This document shows positions 39,032-50,194 of a DNA stretch of 64,000 bases, piece by piece. Within the stretch, counting starts at the first letter, position 1. Every line of letters begins with the position of its first letter. Below the pieces are notes generated by a model, which ran no database searches, was not told the DNA's origin, and saw only the letters and a list, made by a program, of their open reading frames with translations. This DNA comes from Ectopseudomonas toyotomiensis (GTDB lineage Bacteria > Pseudomonadota > Gammaproteobacteria > Pseudomonadales > Pseudomonadaceae). The stretch lies in the NCBI RefSeq assembly GCF_900115695.1, contig NZ_FOXK01000001.1:558001-622000 (forward strand), read 5' to 3'. The translations under genes were made by a program, and so were the position numbers.

Positions 39032-39968
39032 ACGGCCAGAACGCGCGGATTCCGGCCACGCCTTGGGCGCCGATCTGCCAGGCGCGCTCGATATCCGCCG
39101 GACCGACACCACCCAACAGATAAGCCGGCAGGTTGAAATGAGTCAGCATCTCGCTTGCGGCTTGCCAGCCCAGCGGCTGCGCCTCGGGATGAGTGGCGGT
39201 CGCCTGCACCGGAGACAGGGTGACGAAATCCACGCCCATCTGCATGGCCAGCGACAGCTCCTCGGCATTATGGCAAGACGCCGCCAGCCAGCGATCCTCA
39301 GGGAAAGGGCGGCCGCCAGCGGCATACTTGCGCAGCTGCTCGGCCGTCAGGTGCCAGCCAGCCGCGGGAAAATCGCCCAACCACTCCAGCGGTCCCTTGA
39401 GCATCAGTTGCGCCTTGCCGGCACACAGGCCCTGCACGTCGACAGCCAGGTCGCGGTATTGCGGGTCGAACATGTTCGGCGCGCGCAGCTGTATCAGCCT
39501 TACCCCCTGCGCCAGAGCACTGCGGATGCCAGCAAGCAGCTCACTCGACTGCAGGCCATCCGGGGTGATCAGGTAGCGCTCCGGCAGGCGCGCGGCAGCG
39601 ACTATGGGTTTGTTGGCGGCGGGGAATTCGTATTCCAGCAACTGCCGTTCGTTAACCCAGGCCAATGGCTGGCCCTCGGCGCCATGCGGCTCACCACTGA
39701 AGGCCGAGACTTCCCAGACGTCCAGTAACACCTGCTTGTCCGGGTAGTCGTAGCGAATCTGGATCAGCGGGCGCGCTGCCTGCGGACGAATCCCCAGTTC
39801 CTCCTGCAGTTCACGATCGAGGGCGACGCGCACGGCCTCACCGTCCTCCACCTTGCCGCCGGGAAACTCCCACAGACCGCCCTGGTGTTTATCATCGGGT
39901 CGCCTGGCGATCAGGATGCGTCCATCGACACCCCGAATCACCGCTGCTGCGACATGCACACGCTTCAC
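39030..39968 (-). CDS. MutT Nudix hydrolase fused to a ThiE-like domain
   Basis: 312 residues. The N-terminal half (1-130) is MutT. The complete Nudix box GGKVEDGE...RELQEELGI is present, after the RRPDDKHQGGLWEFP start; MutT removes 8-oxo-dGTP. Residues about 135-312 are a thiamin-phosphate-synthase-like TIM barrel (QLRAPN, GWHLTAEQL, TLSPVQATATHP, LLGGVGPAD). Several ThiE active-site residues look changed (Lys after QLR, Asp in GQED, Ser of STH), so it is probably not an active synthase. The start is GTG at 39968 with AGGAGG upstream, overlapping the GST stop. Confidence 0.9.
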   Translation of the reverse strand: MKRVHVAAAVIRGVDGRILIARRPDDKHQGGLWEFPGGKVEDGEAVRVALDRELQEELGIRPQAARPLIQIRYDYPDKQVLLDVWEVSAFSGEPHGAEGQPLAWVNERQLLEYEFPAANKPIVAAARLPERYLITPDGLQSSELLAGIRSALAQGVRLIQLRAPNMFDPQYRDLAVDVQGLCAGKAQLMLKGPLEWLGDFPAAGWHLTAEQLRKYAAGGRPFPEDRWLAASCHNAEELSLAMQMGVDFVTLSPVQATATHPEAQPLGWQAASEMLTHFNLPAYLLGGVGPADIERAWQIGAQGVAGIRAFWP

Positions 39969-40597
39969 CCCTTTACCTCCTGCAATGCTGCCTGATACCA
40001 GCGCCGGAACGCCGGCCAGCGGTAGATGGTTTCGACATAGGCTGCTGCCGTTGTCGGTAGCGCCACATGATAACTGCGCAGACGCGCGGCGACCGGCGCA
40101 TAGAAGGCATCGGCAATGCTGGCCTGACCGAACAGATAGTTGCCTGAAGTGGCGAAGCGCTCGCGGCAATCGGCCCAGATCGCGCAAATACGATCAATAT
40201 CCGCCTGCGCCGCGTCCGGCAGCTCGGTCAGTGCCTTGTCACGCGCCAGATCCATCGGCAGGTGGCTGCGCAGAGCGCTGAAGCCACTGTGCATCTCCGC
40301 ACAGACACTACGCGCCAAGGCGCGGGCCTGGCGATCCTGCGGCCACAGCTGCGCCTCGGGGTAGCACTCGGCCAGATATTCGGCTATCGCCAGCGAATCC
40401 CACACCGGTCCCTGCTCGGTGAGCAGCACAGGCACCTTGCCGGTGGGCGAGTGCCGCAGCAATTGCGCGCGGCTGTCGGGCTGATACAGGCGCACCAGCA
40501 CTTCTTCACATTCCACACCGGCCAGCTCGACCGCCAGAGCGGCGCGCAACGACCAGGAGGAATAGTTCTTGTCGCCAATCACCAGTTTCAGTGCCAT
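39965..40597 (-). CDS. Glutathione S-transferase-like protein
   Basis: 210 residues. An N-terminal thioredoxin-like domain (LVIGDKNYSSWSLRAALAV; cis-Pro in GKVPVLL; glutathione-binding DSLAIAEYLAE) precedes a C-terminal helical domain with the N-capping motif SIADAFYAPV. Serine in the NYSSWS segment may be the catalytic residue. The substrate is unknown. It overlaps mutT by four bases; a repair enzyme and a GST in one unit suggest oxidative stress defence, which is inference. Confidence 0.9.
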   Translation of the reverse strand: MALKLVIGDKNYSSWSLRAALAVELAGVECEEVLVRLYQPDSRAQLLRHSPTGKVPVLLTEQGPVWDSLAIAEYLAECYPEAQLWPQDRQARALARSVCAEMHSGFSALRSHLPMDLARDKALTELPDAAQADIDRICAIWADCRERFATSGNYLFGQASIADAFYAPVAARLRSYHVALPTTAAAYVETIYRWPAFRRWYQAALQEVKG

Positions 40598-40711
40598 CTC
40601 GCGCGTCCTCGGGAATGAAGTCACTCGACGTTAAAAGCCTGCCTCCCGAATAGCAAATTCCCGCGCGTCATAGGGTCATGAGGCGCGGGAATACGGACGA
40701 GCAGGACGCGA

Positions 40712-41929
40712 TCAGGTGCGGTATTCGGCGTTGATCTTGACGTACTCGTGGGACAGGTCGGTGGTCCAGATGGTCTCGCTGCAGGTACCGCGACCCAGCT
40801 CGATACGGATGGTGATTTCCTCACGGGCCATCACCGCAGCACCCTGCTCTTCGGTGTAGGTGGTCGCACGGCAACCCTTGCTGGCGATGCAGACTTCGCC
40901 GAGGAACACATCGATCTTGCTCACATCCAGTTGCGGTACGCCGGCATAGCCGACAGCAGCGAGGATGCGTCCCCAGTTCGGGTCGGAGGCGAACAGTGCG
41001 GTCTTGATCAGCGGCGAGTGGGCCACCGCGTAAGCCACGTCCAGGCACTCCTGATGGGTGCCACCAGCATTGACCTGAACAGTGACGAACTTGGTCGCAC
41101 CTTCGCCGTCACGGACGATGGCCTGCGCCACCTCCATGAACACCTCGAACACGGCCTGCTTGAGCTTGGCGAACAACTCGCCGGAGGCCTCGGTGATTTC
41201 CGCCAGGGCCGCCTGGCCGGTGGCGATCAGCATGCAGCAGTCGTTGGTGGAGGTATCACCGTCGATGGTGATGCGGTTGAACGACTTGTTCGCCGCGTCG
41301 CGCACCAGATCCTGCAGCACGCCCTGAGCGACCTTGGCGTCAGTGGCGATGTAGCCGAGCATGGTCGCCATGTTCGGCCGGATCATGCCGGCGCCCTTGG
41401 AGATGCCGGTCACGGTGATGGTCACGCCATCATGCTGGAACTGCCGGCTGGCGCCCTTGGGCAGGGTGTCGGTGGTCATGATGCCGGTGGCAGCCGCTTG
41501 CCAGTTGTCGGCCTTGAGATCATCCAGCGCGGCCTGCAACGCGGACTCGATCTTCTCCACCGGCAGCGGCTCGCCGATCACACCGGTGGAGAACGGCAGT
41601 ACGGCGCTTTCGGTTACACCGGTCAGCTCGGCCAGGCGTGCACAGGCACGGCGTGCACGGGCCAGGCCATCGGCGCCGGTACCGGCATTGGCATTGCCGG
41701 TATTGGTCAGCAGATAACGCACTTCACCACCCAGGCGCTCGCGAGTGATCAGTACCGGCGCCGCACAGAAGGCGTTGGTGGTGGTCACCCCGGCAATACG
41801 CGAACCTTCGGCACAGCGCATCACCACCACATCCTTGCGCCCGGGACGCTTGATGCCGGCTGAGGCGATGCCCAGCTCGAAACCAGGAACCGGGTGCAGG
41901 GTAGACAGCGGGCCAAGACCAACAGCCAT
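40712..41929 (-). CDS. argJ: Glutamate N-acetyltransferase / ornithine acetyltransferase ArgJ
   Basis: 405 residues, N-terminal nucleophile family. The self-cleavage site is NMATMLGY, with the catalytic Thr189 after Ala188; the [10 protein letters not shown] motif and the C-terminal NAEYRT end are present. It moves acetyl from N-acetylornithine to glutamate, the cyclic route of arginine synthesis. It is separate from other arginine genes, as in Pseudomonas, and lies downstream of secA behind a terminator. Confidence 0.96.
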   Translation of the reverse strand: MAVGLGPLSTLHPVPGFELGIASAGIKRPGRKDVVVMRCAEGSRIAGVTTTNAFCAAPVLITRERLGGEVRYLLTNTGNANAGTGADGLARARRACARLAELTGVTESAVLPFSTGVIGEPLPVEKIESALQAALDDLKADNWQAAATGIMTTDTLPKGASRQFQHDGVTITVTGISKGAGMIRPNMATMLGYIATDAKVAQGVLQDLVRDAANKSFNRITIDGDTSTNDCCMLIATGQAALAEITEASGELFAKLKQAVFEVFMEVAQAIVRDGEGATKFVTVQVNAGGTHQECLDVAYAVAHSPLIKTALFASDPNWGRILAAVGYAGVPQLDVSKIDVFLGEVCIASKGCRATTYTEEQGAAVMAREEITIRIELGRGTCSETIWTTDLSHEYVKINAEYRT

Positions 41930-41982
41930 AAGGTGAGCTCCTTGTGAGACGTTGCCGACCGCCAGGCGGTCTGAAAGATGGT

Positions 41983-42015
41983 AAAACGCCGCGAGCGGCA
42001 GAGCCGTCGCGGCGT
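41983..42015 (-). terminator. Terminator of secA
   Basis: Read on the minus strand, ACGCCGCGA and TCGCGGCGT form a 9-bp stem with a 12-base loop, followed by TTTTACC. It lies between secA and argJ. Confidence 0.65.
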
Positions 42016-42088
42016 CATCGAGGGCGGCGACAGCATAGCCGAAGCCCTCTCTACTGCAAGCGCCTTTAGCGGCGCGCAGCTGCCATGA

Positions 42089-44824
42089 TCAGCCGATCTG
42101 ACCGTGGCAGTGCTTGTACTTCTTGCCCGAGCCACAAGGGCACGGTTCGTTGCGGCCGACCTTCGGCTCGGCGCGTACTGGCGCTGCAGCCACAGCGACG
42201 TCGCCCTCTTCGCCATTGCTCTCTTCAGCCGCCAGGGCCGAAGCGTCAGCGTGCTGGAACTGCATGCGCTCGGCCATCGCTTCAGCCTCGCGACGCAGTC
42301 GGGCTTCTTCTTCGGCCGGATCTTCGCGACGTACCTGAACGTGGCTGAGCACGCGAATGGTGTCGCGCTTGATCGACTCCAGCAGCTCCTGGAACAGGGC
42401 GAAGGACTCGCGCTTGTATTCCTGTTTCGGGTTCTTCTGCGCGTAACCGCGCAGGTGAATACCGTGACGCAGGTGATCCATGGTCGACAGGTGGTCTTTC
42501 CACAGGTCATCCAGCACGCGCAGCAGAATCTGCTTCTCGAAGGTACGCAGGGCCTCGGCACTGGCCTGGGTTTCCTTCTCGTTGTACGCGCTCAGCAGCT
42601 CGGCCAGGATGCGCTCACGCAGGGTTTCTTCGTACAGCTTGTCGTCTTCATCCAGCCACTGCTGGATCGGCAGCTTGATGCCGAAGTCGCTTTGCAGCGT
42701 CGACTCCAGGCCGGCGACGTCCCACTGCTCTGGCATCGACTGTGGCGGGATGTGGTTGTTGACCGCAGCGGTCAGCACTTCCTCGCGGAACTCGGCGATG
42801 GTGTCGCCAACGCTCTCGGCAGCCAGCAGGCTGTTGCGCATGTGGTAGATCACCTTGCGCTGCTCGTTGGCCACGTCGTCGAATTCGAGCAGTTGCTTGC
42901 GCATGTCAAAGTTGCGGCCCTCGACCTTACGCTGGGCCTTCTCGATGGCGTTGGTGACCATGCGGTGCTCGATGGCCTCGCCGGGCTGCATACCAAGAGC
43001 CTTCATGAAGTTCTTCACCCGATCCGAGGCGAAGATGCGCATCAGGTTGTCTTCCAGCGACAGGTAGAAGCGGCTGGAGCCCGGGTCACCCTGACGGCCG
43101 GCACGACCGCGCAGCTGATTGTCGATACGACGCGATTCGTGGCGCTCGGAAGCGATCACATGCAGGCCGCCGGCTTCGATCACCTGCTGGTGACGCTTCT
43201 GCCACTCGCTCTTGATCTGCGCGATCTGCTCGTCGGTCGGGTTTTCCAGCGCCGCGACTTCCACTTCCCAGTTGCCACCGAGAAGGATGTCGGTACCACG
43301 ACCGGCCATGTTGGTAGCGATGGTCAGCGCTCCCGGACGACCGGCCTGGGCGATGATCTCGGCTTCCTTGTCGTGAAACTTGGCGTTGAGCACCTTGTGC
43401 TCGATGCCTTCCTTGTCGAGCAACTGGCTGACGTACTCGGAGGTTTCGATGGTGGCGGTACCGACCAGAATCGGACGCCCCTGGGCCTGGCAATCCTTGA
43501 TGTCGGCGATGATCGCCTGGTACTTCTCTTCCTGGGTCAGGTAGACCAGGTCGTTGAAGTCCTTGCGCGCAACCGGCTTGTTGGTCGGGATCACCATCAC
43601 GTCCAGACCGTAGATCTGGCGGAACTCGAAAGCCTCGGTGTCGGCGGTACCGGTCATGCCGGACAGTTTGTTGTAGAGACGGAAGTAGTTCTGGAAGGTG
43701 GTCGAGGCGAGGGTCTGGCTCTCGGCCTGAATGTTCACCCCTTCCTTCGCTTCGATGGCCTGGTGCAGGCCCTCGGAGAGGCGGCGACCCGGCATGGTAC
43801 GGCCGGTGTGCTCGTCGATCAGAATCACCTGACCGTTCTGCACGATGTACTCGACATTGCGATTGAACAGCTTGTGCGCACGCAGGCCGGCGTAAACGTG
43901 AGTCAGCAGACCGAGGTTGTGCGCGGAATACAGGCTCTCACCCTCGGCCAGCAGGCCTGCAGCGGTGAGCATCTCTTCGACGTACTGGTGGCCGGCCTCG
44001 TTGAGTTCGACCTGGCGCGATTTCTCGTCGACCTTGTAGTGACCTTCCTGAGTCACCACGCCTTCCTCTTCCTCGATGTGCTGCTTGAGGCGCGGGATCA
44101 GCTTGTTGATCTCGATGTACAGCTTGGAGCTGTCCTCGGCCTGACCGGAGATGATCAGCGGGGTACGCGCTTCGTCGATGAGGATGGAGTCGACTTCGTC
44201 GATCACGGCGAAATTCAGCTCGCGCTGGAACTTGTCTTCCAGGCTGAAGGCCATGTTGTCGCGCAGGTAGTCGAAACCGAATTCGTTGTTGGTGCCGTAG
44301 GTGATGTCAGCGGCGTAAGCGGCGCGCTTCTCTTCCGGCGGCTGGAAGGGGGTGACGATACCCACGGTCAGGCCGAGGAACTCGTACAGCGGACGCATCC
44401 AGTTGGCGTCGCGGCGGGCCAGGTATTCGTTGACCGTGACCACGTGCACGCCCTTGCCGGACAGCGCGTTGAGGTAAACCGCCAGGGTACCTACCAGGGT
44501 CTTGCCCTCACCGGTACGCATCTCGGCGATCTTGCCTTCATGCAGGGTCATGCCGCCGATCAGCTGCACATCGAAGTGGCGCATGCCCATCACTCGCTTA
44601 CCGGCCTCACGGGCCACGGCAAAGGCTTCGGGAAGCAGCTTGTCGAGGGTTTCGCCCTGAGCCAGACGGCCCTTGAACTCTTCGGTCTTGCCACGCAGTT
44701 GCTCGTCCGAGAGGGCGATCATCTGCTCTTCGAGGACGTTGACGGACTGCACCGCCTTGAGCAAGCGTTTGACTTCACGCTCATTCTTGCTTCCGAAAAG
44801 TTTTTTAAACAGAGGCGCAAACAT
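42089..44824 (-). CDS. secA: Preprotein translocase ATPase SecA
   Basis: 911 residues. The DEAD-like motor has [13 protein letters not shown] (Walker A) and the [19 protein letters not shown] segment (Walker B and preprotein cross-link region), the second nucleotide domain has [10 protein letters not shown], and the C-terminal SEC-C zinc motif is [15 protein letters not shown] (SecB binding). It drives Sec export. The ATG at 44824 ([16 protein letters not shown]) matches the family; no SecM-like leader is seen. The 238-bp gap upstream holds a candidate promoter. Confidence 0.98.
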   Translation of the reverse strand: MFAPLFKKLFGSKNEREVKRLLKAVQSVNVLEEQMIALSDEQLRGKTEEFKGRLAQGETLDKLLPEAFAVAREAGKRVMGMRHFDVQLIGGMTLHEGKIAEMRTGEGKTLVGTLAVYLNALSGKGVHVVTVNEYLARRDANWMRPLYEFLGLTVGIVTPFQPPEEKRAAYAADITYGTNNEFGFDYLRDNMAFSLEDKFQRELNFAVIDEVDSILIDEARTPLIISGQAEDSSKLYIEINKLIPRLKQHIEEEEGVVTQEGHYKVDEKSRQVELNEAGHQYVEEMLTAAGLLAEGESLYSAHNLGLLTHVYAGLRAHKLFNRNVEYIVQNGQVILIDEHTGRTMPGRRLSEGLHQAIEAKEGVNIQAESQTLASTTFQNYFRLYNKLSGMTGTADTEAFEFRQIYGLDVMVIPTNKPVARKDFNDLVYLTQEEKYQAIIADIKDCQAQGRPILVGTATIETSEYVSQLLDKEGIEHKVLNAKFHDKEAEIIAQAGRPGALTIATNMAGRGTDILLGGNWEVEVAALENPTDEQIAQIKSEWQKRHQQVIEAGGLHVIASERHESRRIDNQLRGRAGRQGDPGSSRFYLSLEDNLMRIFASDRVKNFMKALGMQPGEAIEHRMVTNAIEKAQRKVEGRNFDMRKQLLEFDDVANEQRKVIYHMRNSLLAAESVGDTIAEFREEVLTAAVNNHIPPQSMPEQWDVAGLESTLQSDFGIKLPIQQWLDEDDKLYEETLRERILAELLSAYNEKETQASAEALRTFEKQILLRVLDDLWKDHLSTMDHLRHGIHLRGYAQKNPKQEYKRESFALFQELLESIKRDTIRVLSHVQVRREDPAEEEARLRREAEAMAERMQFQHADASALAAEESNGEEGDVAVAAAPVRAEPKVGRNEPCPCGSGKKYKHCHGQIG

Positions 44825-45012
44825 ATCGACAGGATCTTCCGGCGAATGGATGGAGGTCGGCGCAAATCGCGACCTGGCAGCCAGCATGGCTGCGGGCGAA
44901 GGGGGCATTCTACCCGGAAAACTCAGGGAGGAAAGTGACGTTGTCAGCCCGTTGCTGCCGTGTGATGGCGCAGGCCACGCATCCCCGGTCAGCCAGGGGC
45001 GCGGCGTGAAAC

Positions 45013-45042
45013 TTTATATGGGGATGAATGCTGGCAATTCAA
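45013..45042 (-). promoter_or_regulatory. Possible promoter of secA
   Basis: On the minus strand, TTGAAT (45042-45037) and TATAAA (45018-45013) are 18 bases apart, about 190 bases upstream of secA. This implies a long leader. The rest of the 44825-45012 gap holds no gene I can support. Confidence 0.4.
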
Positions 45043-45062
45043 GGCCAGCCATCGCCGTTGAC

Positions 45063-45983
45063 TCACTCGACGCCGTTGGCTCGTGCGATATAGAGGGCGG
45101 GATTGACCTGTCGGCCATCCTTGCTGACTTCGAAGTGCACGTGATAACCGGTGGAGCGACCACTGCGGCCGACCTTGGCGATGGTCTGGCCGCGCTGCAC
45201 CAGATCGCCGATCTGCACGGTATTGCTCTGGTTGTGGGCATAGAGCGTGACGTAACCATCCGTGTGACTGATTTCCACGGTATTGCCGTAACCATTCTTC
45301 CTGCCGGAAAAGGTCACCACACCCGCCGCCACCGAAACCACGTCACTGCCAGGCTTGGCCGCGAAATCGATGCCCTTGTGGACACTGGCGCGGCCGGTCA
45401 GCGGATGCACACGACGGCCGAAAGGTGACGATACATAACCTTGCAAGACTGGGCGACCGGACAGTGTTTCCGCTTCACTCAGGCGGCGCTCGCCAAGCAG
45501 TTGTTCCAGCACTTCCAACTGCTGCTCACGACTTTCCACGCGCAGTGCCAGCTCATCCAGAGCGTTCATGAAAGGCGGCGGCGCATAGGCCGAAGCCCCC
45601 AGTGGATCTTCCGCGCCGCCCTGACCGACACTGAGGGAGAAGTCGAACTCACCGGCGTCCAGTTCCGCCAGTTCGGTGAGGCGCTCACCCAGGGCATCGA
45701 GCCGGGTGAGACGCGCCTGCAGCTCGGCAACATGCACAGCGAAGGCGTCGAGCTGACGTTGCGCGTCCTGGCGCACGGCGCCGACCTGCTCGCGCTGCTG
45801 GTCGAGGGCTTCGACCAGCGAGGTGTCGACCACCGGTTCGGCGGTCAACCACTTGGCGCCCATCGCAGCACCGGCAGCAAGGCTCAGGACCAGGAGCAGG
45901 ACGACCGAGAGCAGCAACCAGCGCAGGTCCAGATTGATCGTTCGCGCCGAACCGTGACGGCTATTGAGCAAGATGATATGCAA
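45063..45983 (-). CDS. M23-family membrane-anchored metallopeptidase (PA4404-like)
   Basis: 306 residues from a TTG start at 45983 (HIILLNSRHGSART; GGGGAAG upstream). One membrane helix (about 20-45) precedes a coiled coil (about 58-110) and a C-terminal M23/LytM domain (about 195-300). Its zinc ligands appear complete: HKGIDF supplies His-x3-Asp and HVHFEV gives His-x-His. An active peptidoglycan endopeptidase or an EnvC-like activator are both possible; its place beside lpxC and ftsZ fits cell-wall work. Upstream in-frame ATGs would overlap the divergent dciA promoter. Confidence 0.85.
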   Translation of the reverse strand: MHIILLNSRHGSARTINLDLRWLLLSVVLLLVLSLAAGAAMGAKWLTAEPVVDTSLVEALDQQREQVGAVRQDAQRQLDAFAVHVAELQARLTRLDALGERLTELAELDAGEFDFSLSVGQGGAEDPLGASAYAPPPFMNALDELALRVESREQQLEVLEQLLGERRLSEAETLSGRPVLQGYVSSPFGRRVHPLTGRASVHKGIDFAAKPGSDVVSVAAGVVTFSGRKNGYGNTVEISHTDGYVTLYAHNQSNTVQIGDLVQRGQTIAKVGRSGRSTGYHVHFEVSKDGRQVNPALYIARANGVE

Positions 45984-46062
45984 TGGCTTCCCCTTTTCGC
46001 AGAACACAGGCCGGTAGCACGCTCTGCTACCATGACGGCTCTGCAACTTAAGGCTTCCTGCC

Positions 46063-46518
46063 ATGACGTTTCGTCCCTTGCCGGCCCAGGCACCCGCTAA
46101 GCTGTTACGCGAAGCCAAGCCCCTGAAAGCGCTGTTCGGTCAGGCGCAACGCCTTACCCACCTGCAGCGTCTTGTCGATAGCCAGCTGCAGCCTGCTGCC
46201 CGGGAACACTGTCATGTAGCGTCCTGGCGCGACGGCTGCTTGTTATTGATCGTGACCGATGGCCACTGGGCAACACGCCTGCGTTATCAGCAAAGAAGAC
46301 TGCAACGACAACTACAGGCACTCGAAGAATTCGCGACCTTAACGAAAATCATGTTCAAGGTGCAACCTCAAGGCGGCCAGAATCGTGGAACCGGTCGCAC
46401 CTTGCACTTGTCGAATAGCGCCGCACAAAGCATCCAGGCAACGGCCGAAGGTATCAGCGACCCCAGGCTACGCGCGGCACTCGAGCGCCTGGCCAGCCAC
46501 ACGCAGAAAGACCAATAA
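46063..46518 (+). CDS. dciA: DciA (DUF721), replicative-helicase loader family
   Basis: 151 residues with the DUF721 domain in the first 100 (AKPLKALFGQAQRLTHLQRLV ... LLLIVTDGHWATRLRY), a basic nucleic-acid-binding KH-like fold. DciA interacts with DnaB helicase in bacteria lacking DnaC; the P. aeruginosa member sits in the same place. The C-terminal tail is likely flexible. The gene is divergent from the M23 peptidase and convergent with lpxC. Confidence 0.85.
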   Translation: MTFRPLPAQAPAKLLREAKPLKALFGQAQRLTHLQRLVDSQLQPAAREHCHVASWRDGCLLLIVTDGHWATRLRYQQRRLQRQLQALEEFATLTKIMFKVQPQGGQNRGTGRTLHLSNSAAQSIQATAEGISDPRLRAALERLASHTQKDQ

Positions 46519-46620
46519 GCCCCCGCTCCGCTCGTCGGTAAAACTCGTTTCGAGGCAGGCGCCAGACAAATGGCGCCAGAGACCCTCACCCCAAATCCCA
46601 CTCCACAGAGTGACCGGCCA

Positions 46621-46646
46621 TAAAAAAGGCCACCCGAAGGTGGCCT
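46621..46646 (-). terminator. Terminator of lpxC and the dcw cluster
   Basis: GGCCACC (46628-46634) and GGTGGCC (46639-46645) form a stem with a CGAA loop; on the minus strand it is followed by six T residues. Confidence 0.9.
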
Positions 46647-46672
46647 CAAATAAAGCTGGAAAGAGAGTAGGT

Positions 46673-47602
<930 letters not shown>

Positions 47603-47695
47603 CTAGTTGCGAACTGTTTTCAACAATGGTCGGGAATGATAGCAGAACCGACCTTTGCTGAACACCAATCACCCATATACTCCTGATAAATTCCA

Positions 47696-48889
47696 TCAAT
47701 CAGCCTGGCGACGCAGGAAAGCCGGAATATCCAGGTAATCGAGGTCGTCCTGGGTATTGAGCTTGGCTGCAGTGGCCGCACCGCCATGACTCTGGCGCTG
47801 CACGGTGGGACGCTCGTAGTCCTTGTAGTTGACCGACTGCTCGCTGCGCGGCTGCGCGGCAGGCTGCTGGGCAACCGGCTGGCTGACGGCGACCTGAACG
47901 GTGTTGTCGACCACCTTCACCGGCTTCTCCATGCGCGCGCCGAGGCCGGTAGCGACCACGGTAACGTGCAGCTCGTCGCGCATGTCGGCGTCGATCACGG
48001 TGCCGACCTTGACGGTGGCGTGCTCGGAAGCGAACTGCTCGATGATGTTACCCACGTCGGAGTACTCACCCAGCGACAGGTCCGGACCGGCAGTGATGTT
48101 CACCAGAATGCCGCGCGCCCCCTGCAGGTTGACGTCTTCCAGCAGCGGGTTGCGGATCGCCGCTTCGGTGGCTTCGCGCGCACGGTTCGGACCGCTGGCG
48201 CAGCCGGTGCCCATCATGGCCATGCCCATTTCGCTCATCACGGTTTTCACGTCGGCGAAGTCGACGTTGATCATCCCCGGACGCTTGATGATGTCGGAGA
48301 TACCGCGCACGGCGCCGGCCAGCACGTCGTCAGCCTTGGCGAAGGCGGACAGCAGGCTGGCGTCCTTGCCGAGGATGGTCAGCAGCTTTTCGTTGGGAAT
48401 GGTGATCAGCGAGTCGACGCTCTCGGACAGCGCGCGGATGCCCTCGTCGGCGATGACCATGCGCTTCTTGCCCTCGAACGGGAACGGACGGGTCACCACT
48501 GCCACGGTGAGAATGCCCAGTTCCTTGGCCACCTCAGCGATCACCGGCGCAGCGCCGGTGCCGGTACCGCCACCCATGCCGGTGGTGATGAACACCATGT
48601 CAGTGCCTTGCAGCACTTCGGCGATGCGCTCGCGATCTTCCAGCGCGGCCTGACGACCGACTTCCGGATTGGCACCGGCACCCAGGCCCTTGGTCACGCC
48701 CGGGCCGAGCTGCAGCACGGTACGTGCGCCGATGTTCTTCAGCGCCTGCGCATCGGTGTTGGCGCAGATGAACTCGACGCCCTCGATGTTGCTGACGGCC
48801 ATGTGATTGACTGCGTTGCCGCCGCCACCACCGACACCGATTACTTTGATTACCGCGCTTTGCGGAATGTTATCTACTAGTTCGAACAT
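47696..48889 (-). CDS. ftsZ: Cell division GTPase FtsZ
   Basis: 397 residues. The tubulin signature GGGTGTG is at residues 106-112, the T7 loop NVDFADV is present, and the C-terminal binding peptide is LDYLDIPAFLRRQ, which contacts FtsA, ZipA and MinC. The variable linker is rich in Gln and Ala. It forms the Z-ring. It starts 42 bases after ftsA with GGAGAGGGAT upstream of the ATG. Confidence 0.98.
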   Translation of the reverse strand: MFELVDNIPQSAVIKVIGVGGGGGNAVNHMAVSNIEGVEFICANTDAQALKNIGARTVLQLGPGVTKGLGAGANPEVGRQAALEDRERIAEVLQGTDMVFITTGMGGGTGTGAAPVIAEVAKELGILTVAVVTRPFPFEGKKRMVIADEGIRALSESVDSLITIPNEKLLTILGKDASLLSAFAKADDVLAGAVRGISDIIKRPGMINVDFADVKTVMSEMGMAMMGTGCASGPNRAREATEAAIRNPLLEDVNLQGARGILVNITAGPDLSLGEYSDVGNIIEQFASEHATVKVGTVIDADMRDELHVTVVATGLGARMEKPVKVVDNTVQVAVSQPVAQQPAAQPRSEQSVNYKDYERPTVQRQSHGGAATAAKLNTQDDLDYLDIPAFLRRQAD

Positions 48890-48931
48890 GATCCCTCTCC
48901 TTCCTTTCTAGTTGTAACGCCTACTGCAAAT

Positions 48932-50179
48932 TTAGAAATTGCCTTGCACCCAACGCTTGATGCGTTCGAGTACCGGGGTTTTGTTTTCGTCCTGGTAAAG
49001 ACTGCCCACCGACATGGAAATGCCGTCGTTCTGCTTCTGCAGCCCGTACAACAGCAAACCCACACCGGTGGAATAAATCGGGTTGCGCACCACGTCGCCC
49101 ATGCCCTTGACGCTGTGCGGTACGCCCAGTCGAACCGGCATGTGGAAAATTTCTTCGGCCAGTTCGACCGCGCCTTCCATCTTCGCCGTGCCGCCGGTCA
49201 TGACGATGCCGGCCGGGATCAGGTCTTCGTAACCGCTGCGGCGCAGCTCGGCCTGAACCAGGGTGAACAGCTCGTCGTAACGCGGCTCGACCACTTCGGC
49301 CAGAGACTGGCGCGAGAGATCACGCGGCGGGCGATCACCGACGCTCGGCACCTTGATGGTTTCGCCGGCACCGGCCAGCTTGGCCAGGGCGCAGGCGTAG
49401 CGGATCTTGATTTCCTCGGCGTACTGGGTCGGCGTACGCAGGGCCATGGCGATGTCGTTGGTGACCTGGTCACCGGCAATCGGGATCACCGCGGTGTGGC
49501 GAATCGCGCCTTCGGTGAAGATGGCGATATCGGTGGTGCCACCGCCGATGTCCACCAGGCACACGCCCAGCTCCTTCTCGTCCTCGGTCAGTACCGAATA
49601 AGCGGATGCAAGCTGCTCGAGGATGATGTCGTCGACTTCCAGGCCGCAGCGGCGCACGCACTTCTCGATGTTCTGTGCGGCATTCACGGCGCAGGTGACG
49701 ACGTGCACCTTGGCCTCCAGGCGCACGCCGGACATGCCCAGCGGCTCGCGCACGCCTTCCTGGTTATCGATCACGTAATCCTGGGCCAGGGTGTGCAGCA
49801 CGCGCTGATCCGCGGGAATCGCCACGGCCTGCGCGGCGTCAAGCACGCGCTCGATGTCGGCCGGGCTCACTTCACGATCACGGATGGCGACGATACCGTG
49901 GCTGTTGAGGCTGCGGATGTGATTGCCGGCCACACCGACGAACGCCGAGTGAATGCGGCAGCCGGCCATTAGCTGCGCCTCTTCCACCGCGCGCTGGATC
50001 GAGGCCACGGTGGACTCGATATTGACCACCACGCCCTTCTTCAGCCCGCGCGACGGATGGGTGCCGATACCGACGATTTCCAGCTGGCCGTCGGCCGTCA
50101 CCTCGCCCACCAGCGCCACCACCTTGGAGGTGCCGATGTCCAGGCCAACGATCATCTTGCCGCTCTGCGCGCTATTCAT
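48932..50179 (-). CDS. ftsA: Cell division protein FtsA
   Basis: 415 residues of actin-fold protein. The phosphate loops are VGLDIGTSKVVALVG (residues 11-25) and LVDIGGGTTDIAIF, and the adenosine motif is IVMTGGTAKMEG. The SHS2 domain is residues 86-165. A C-terminal amphipathic helix (about 400-415; ERIKRWVQGNF) binds the membrane. It anchors FtsZ to the inner membrane and recruits later divisome proteins. It starts 15 bases after ftsQ. Confidence 0.97.
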   Translation of the reverse strand: MNSAQSGKMIVGLDIGTSKVVALVGEVTADGQLEIVGIGTHPSRGLKKGVVVNIESTVASIQRAVEEAQLMAGCRIHSAFVGVAGNHIRSLNSHGIVAIRDREVSPADIERVLDAAQAVAIPADQRVLHTLAQDYVIDNQEGVREPLGMSGVRLEAKVHVVTCAVNAAQNIEKCVRRCGLEVDDIILEQLASAYSVLTEDEKELGVCLVDIGGGTTDIAIFTEGAIRHTAVIPIAGDQVTNDIAMALRTPTQYAEEIKIRYACALAKLAGAGETIKVPSVGDRPPRDLSRQSLAEVVEPRYDELFTLVQAELRRSGYEDLIPAGIVMTGGTAKMEGAVELAEEIFHMPVRLGVPHSVKGMGDVVRNPIYSTGVGLLLYGLQKQNDGISMSVGSLYQDENKTPVLERIKRWVQGNF

Positions 50180-50194
50180 TAGTCCAGCCTCTCC

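Noticed and set aside
42104..44938. Very long plus-strand open frame opposite secA
   Set aside because: It mirrors secA in the opposite frame; high GC in codon position 3 suppresses stops there. The translation is rich in His, Gln, Asp and Val, with no recognisable domain.
45031..45048. GCTGGC...GCCAGC hairpin after the M23 peptidase stop as a terminator
   Set aside because: Only six base pairs and no T tract; it coincides with the possible secA -35 box.
46558..46577. GGCGCC-N8-GGCGCC repeat after dciA as a terminator
   Set aside because: The arms are self-complementary restriction-like palindromes and no T run follows.
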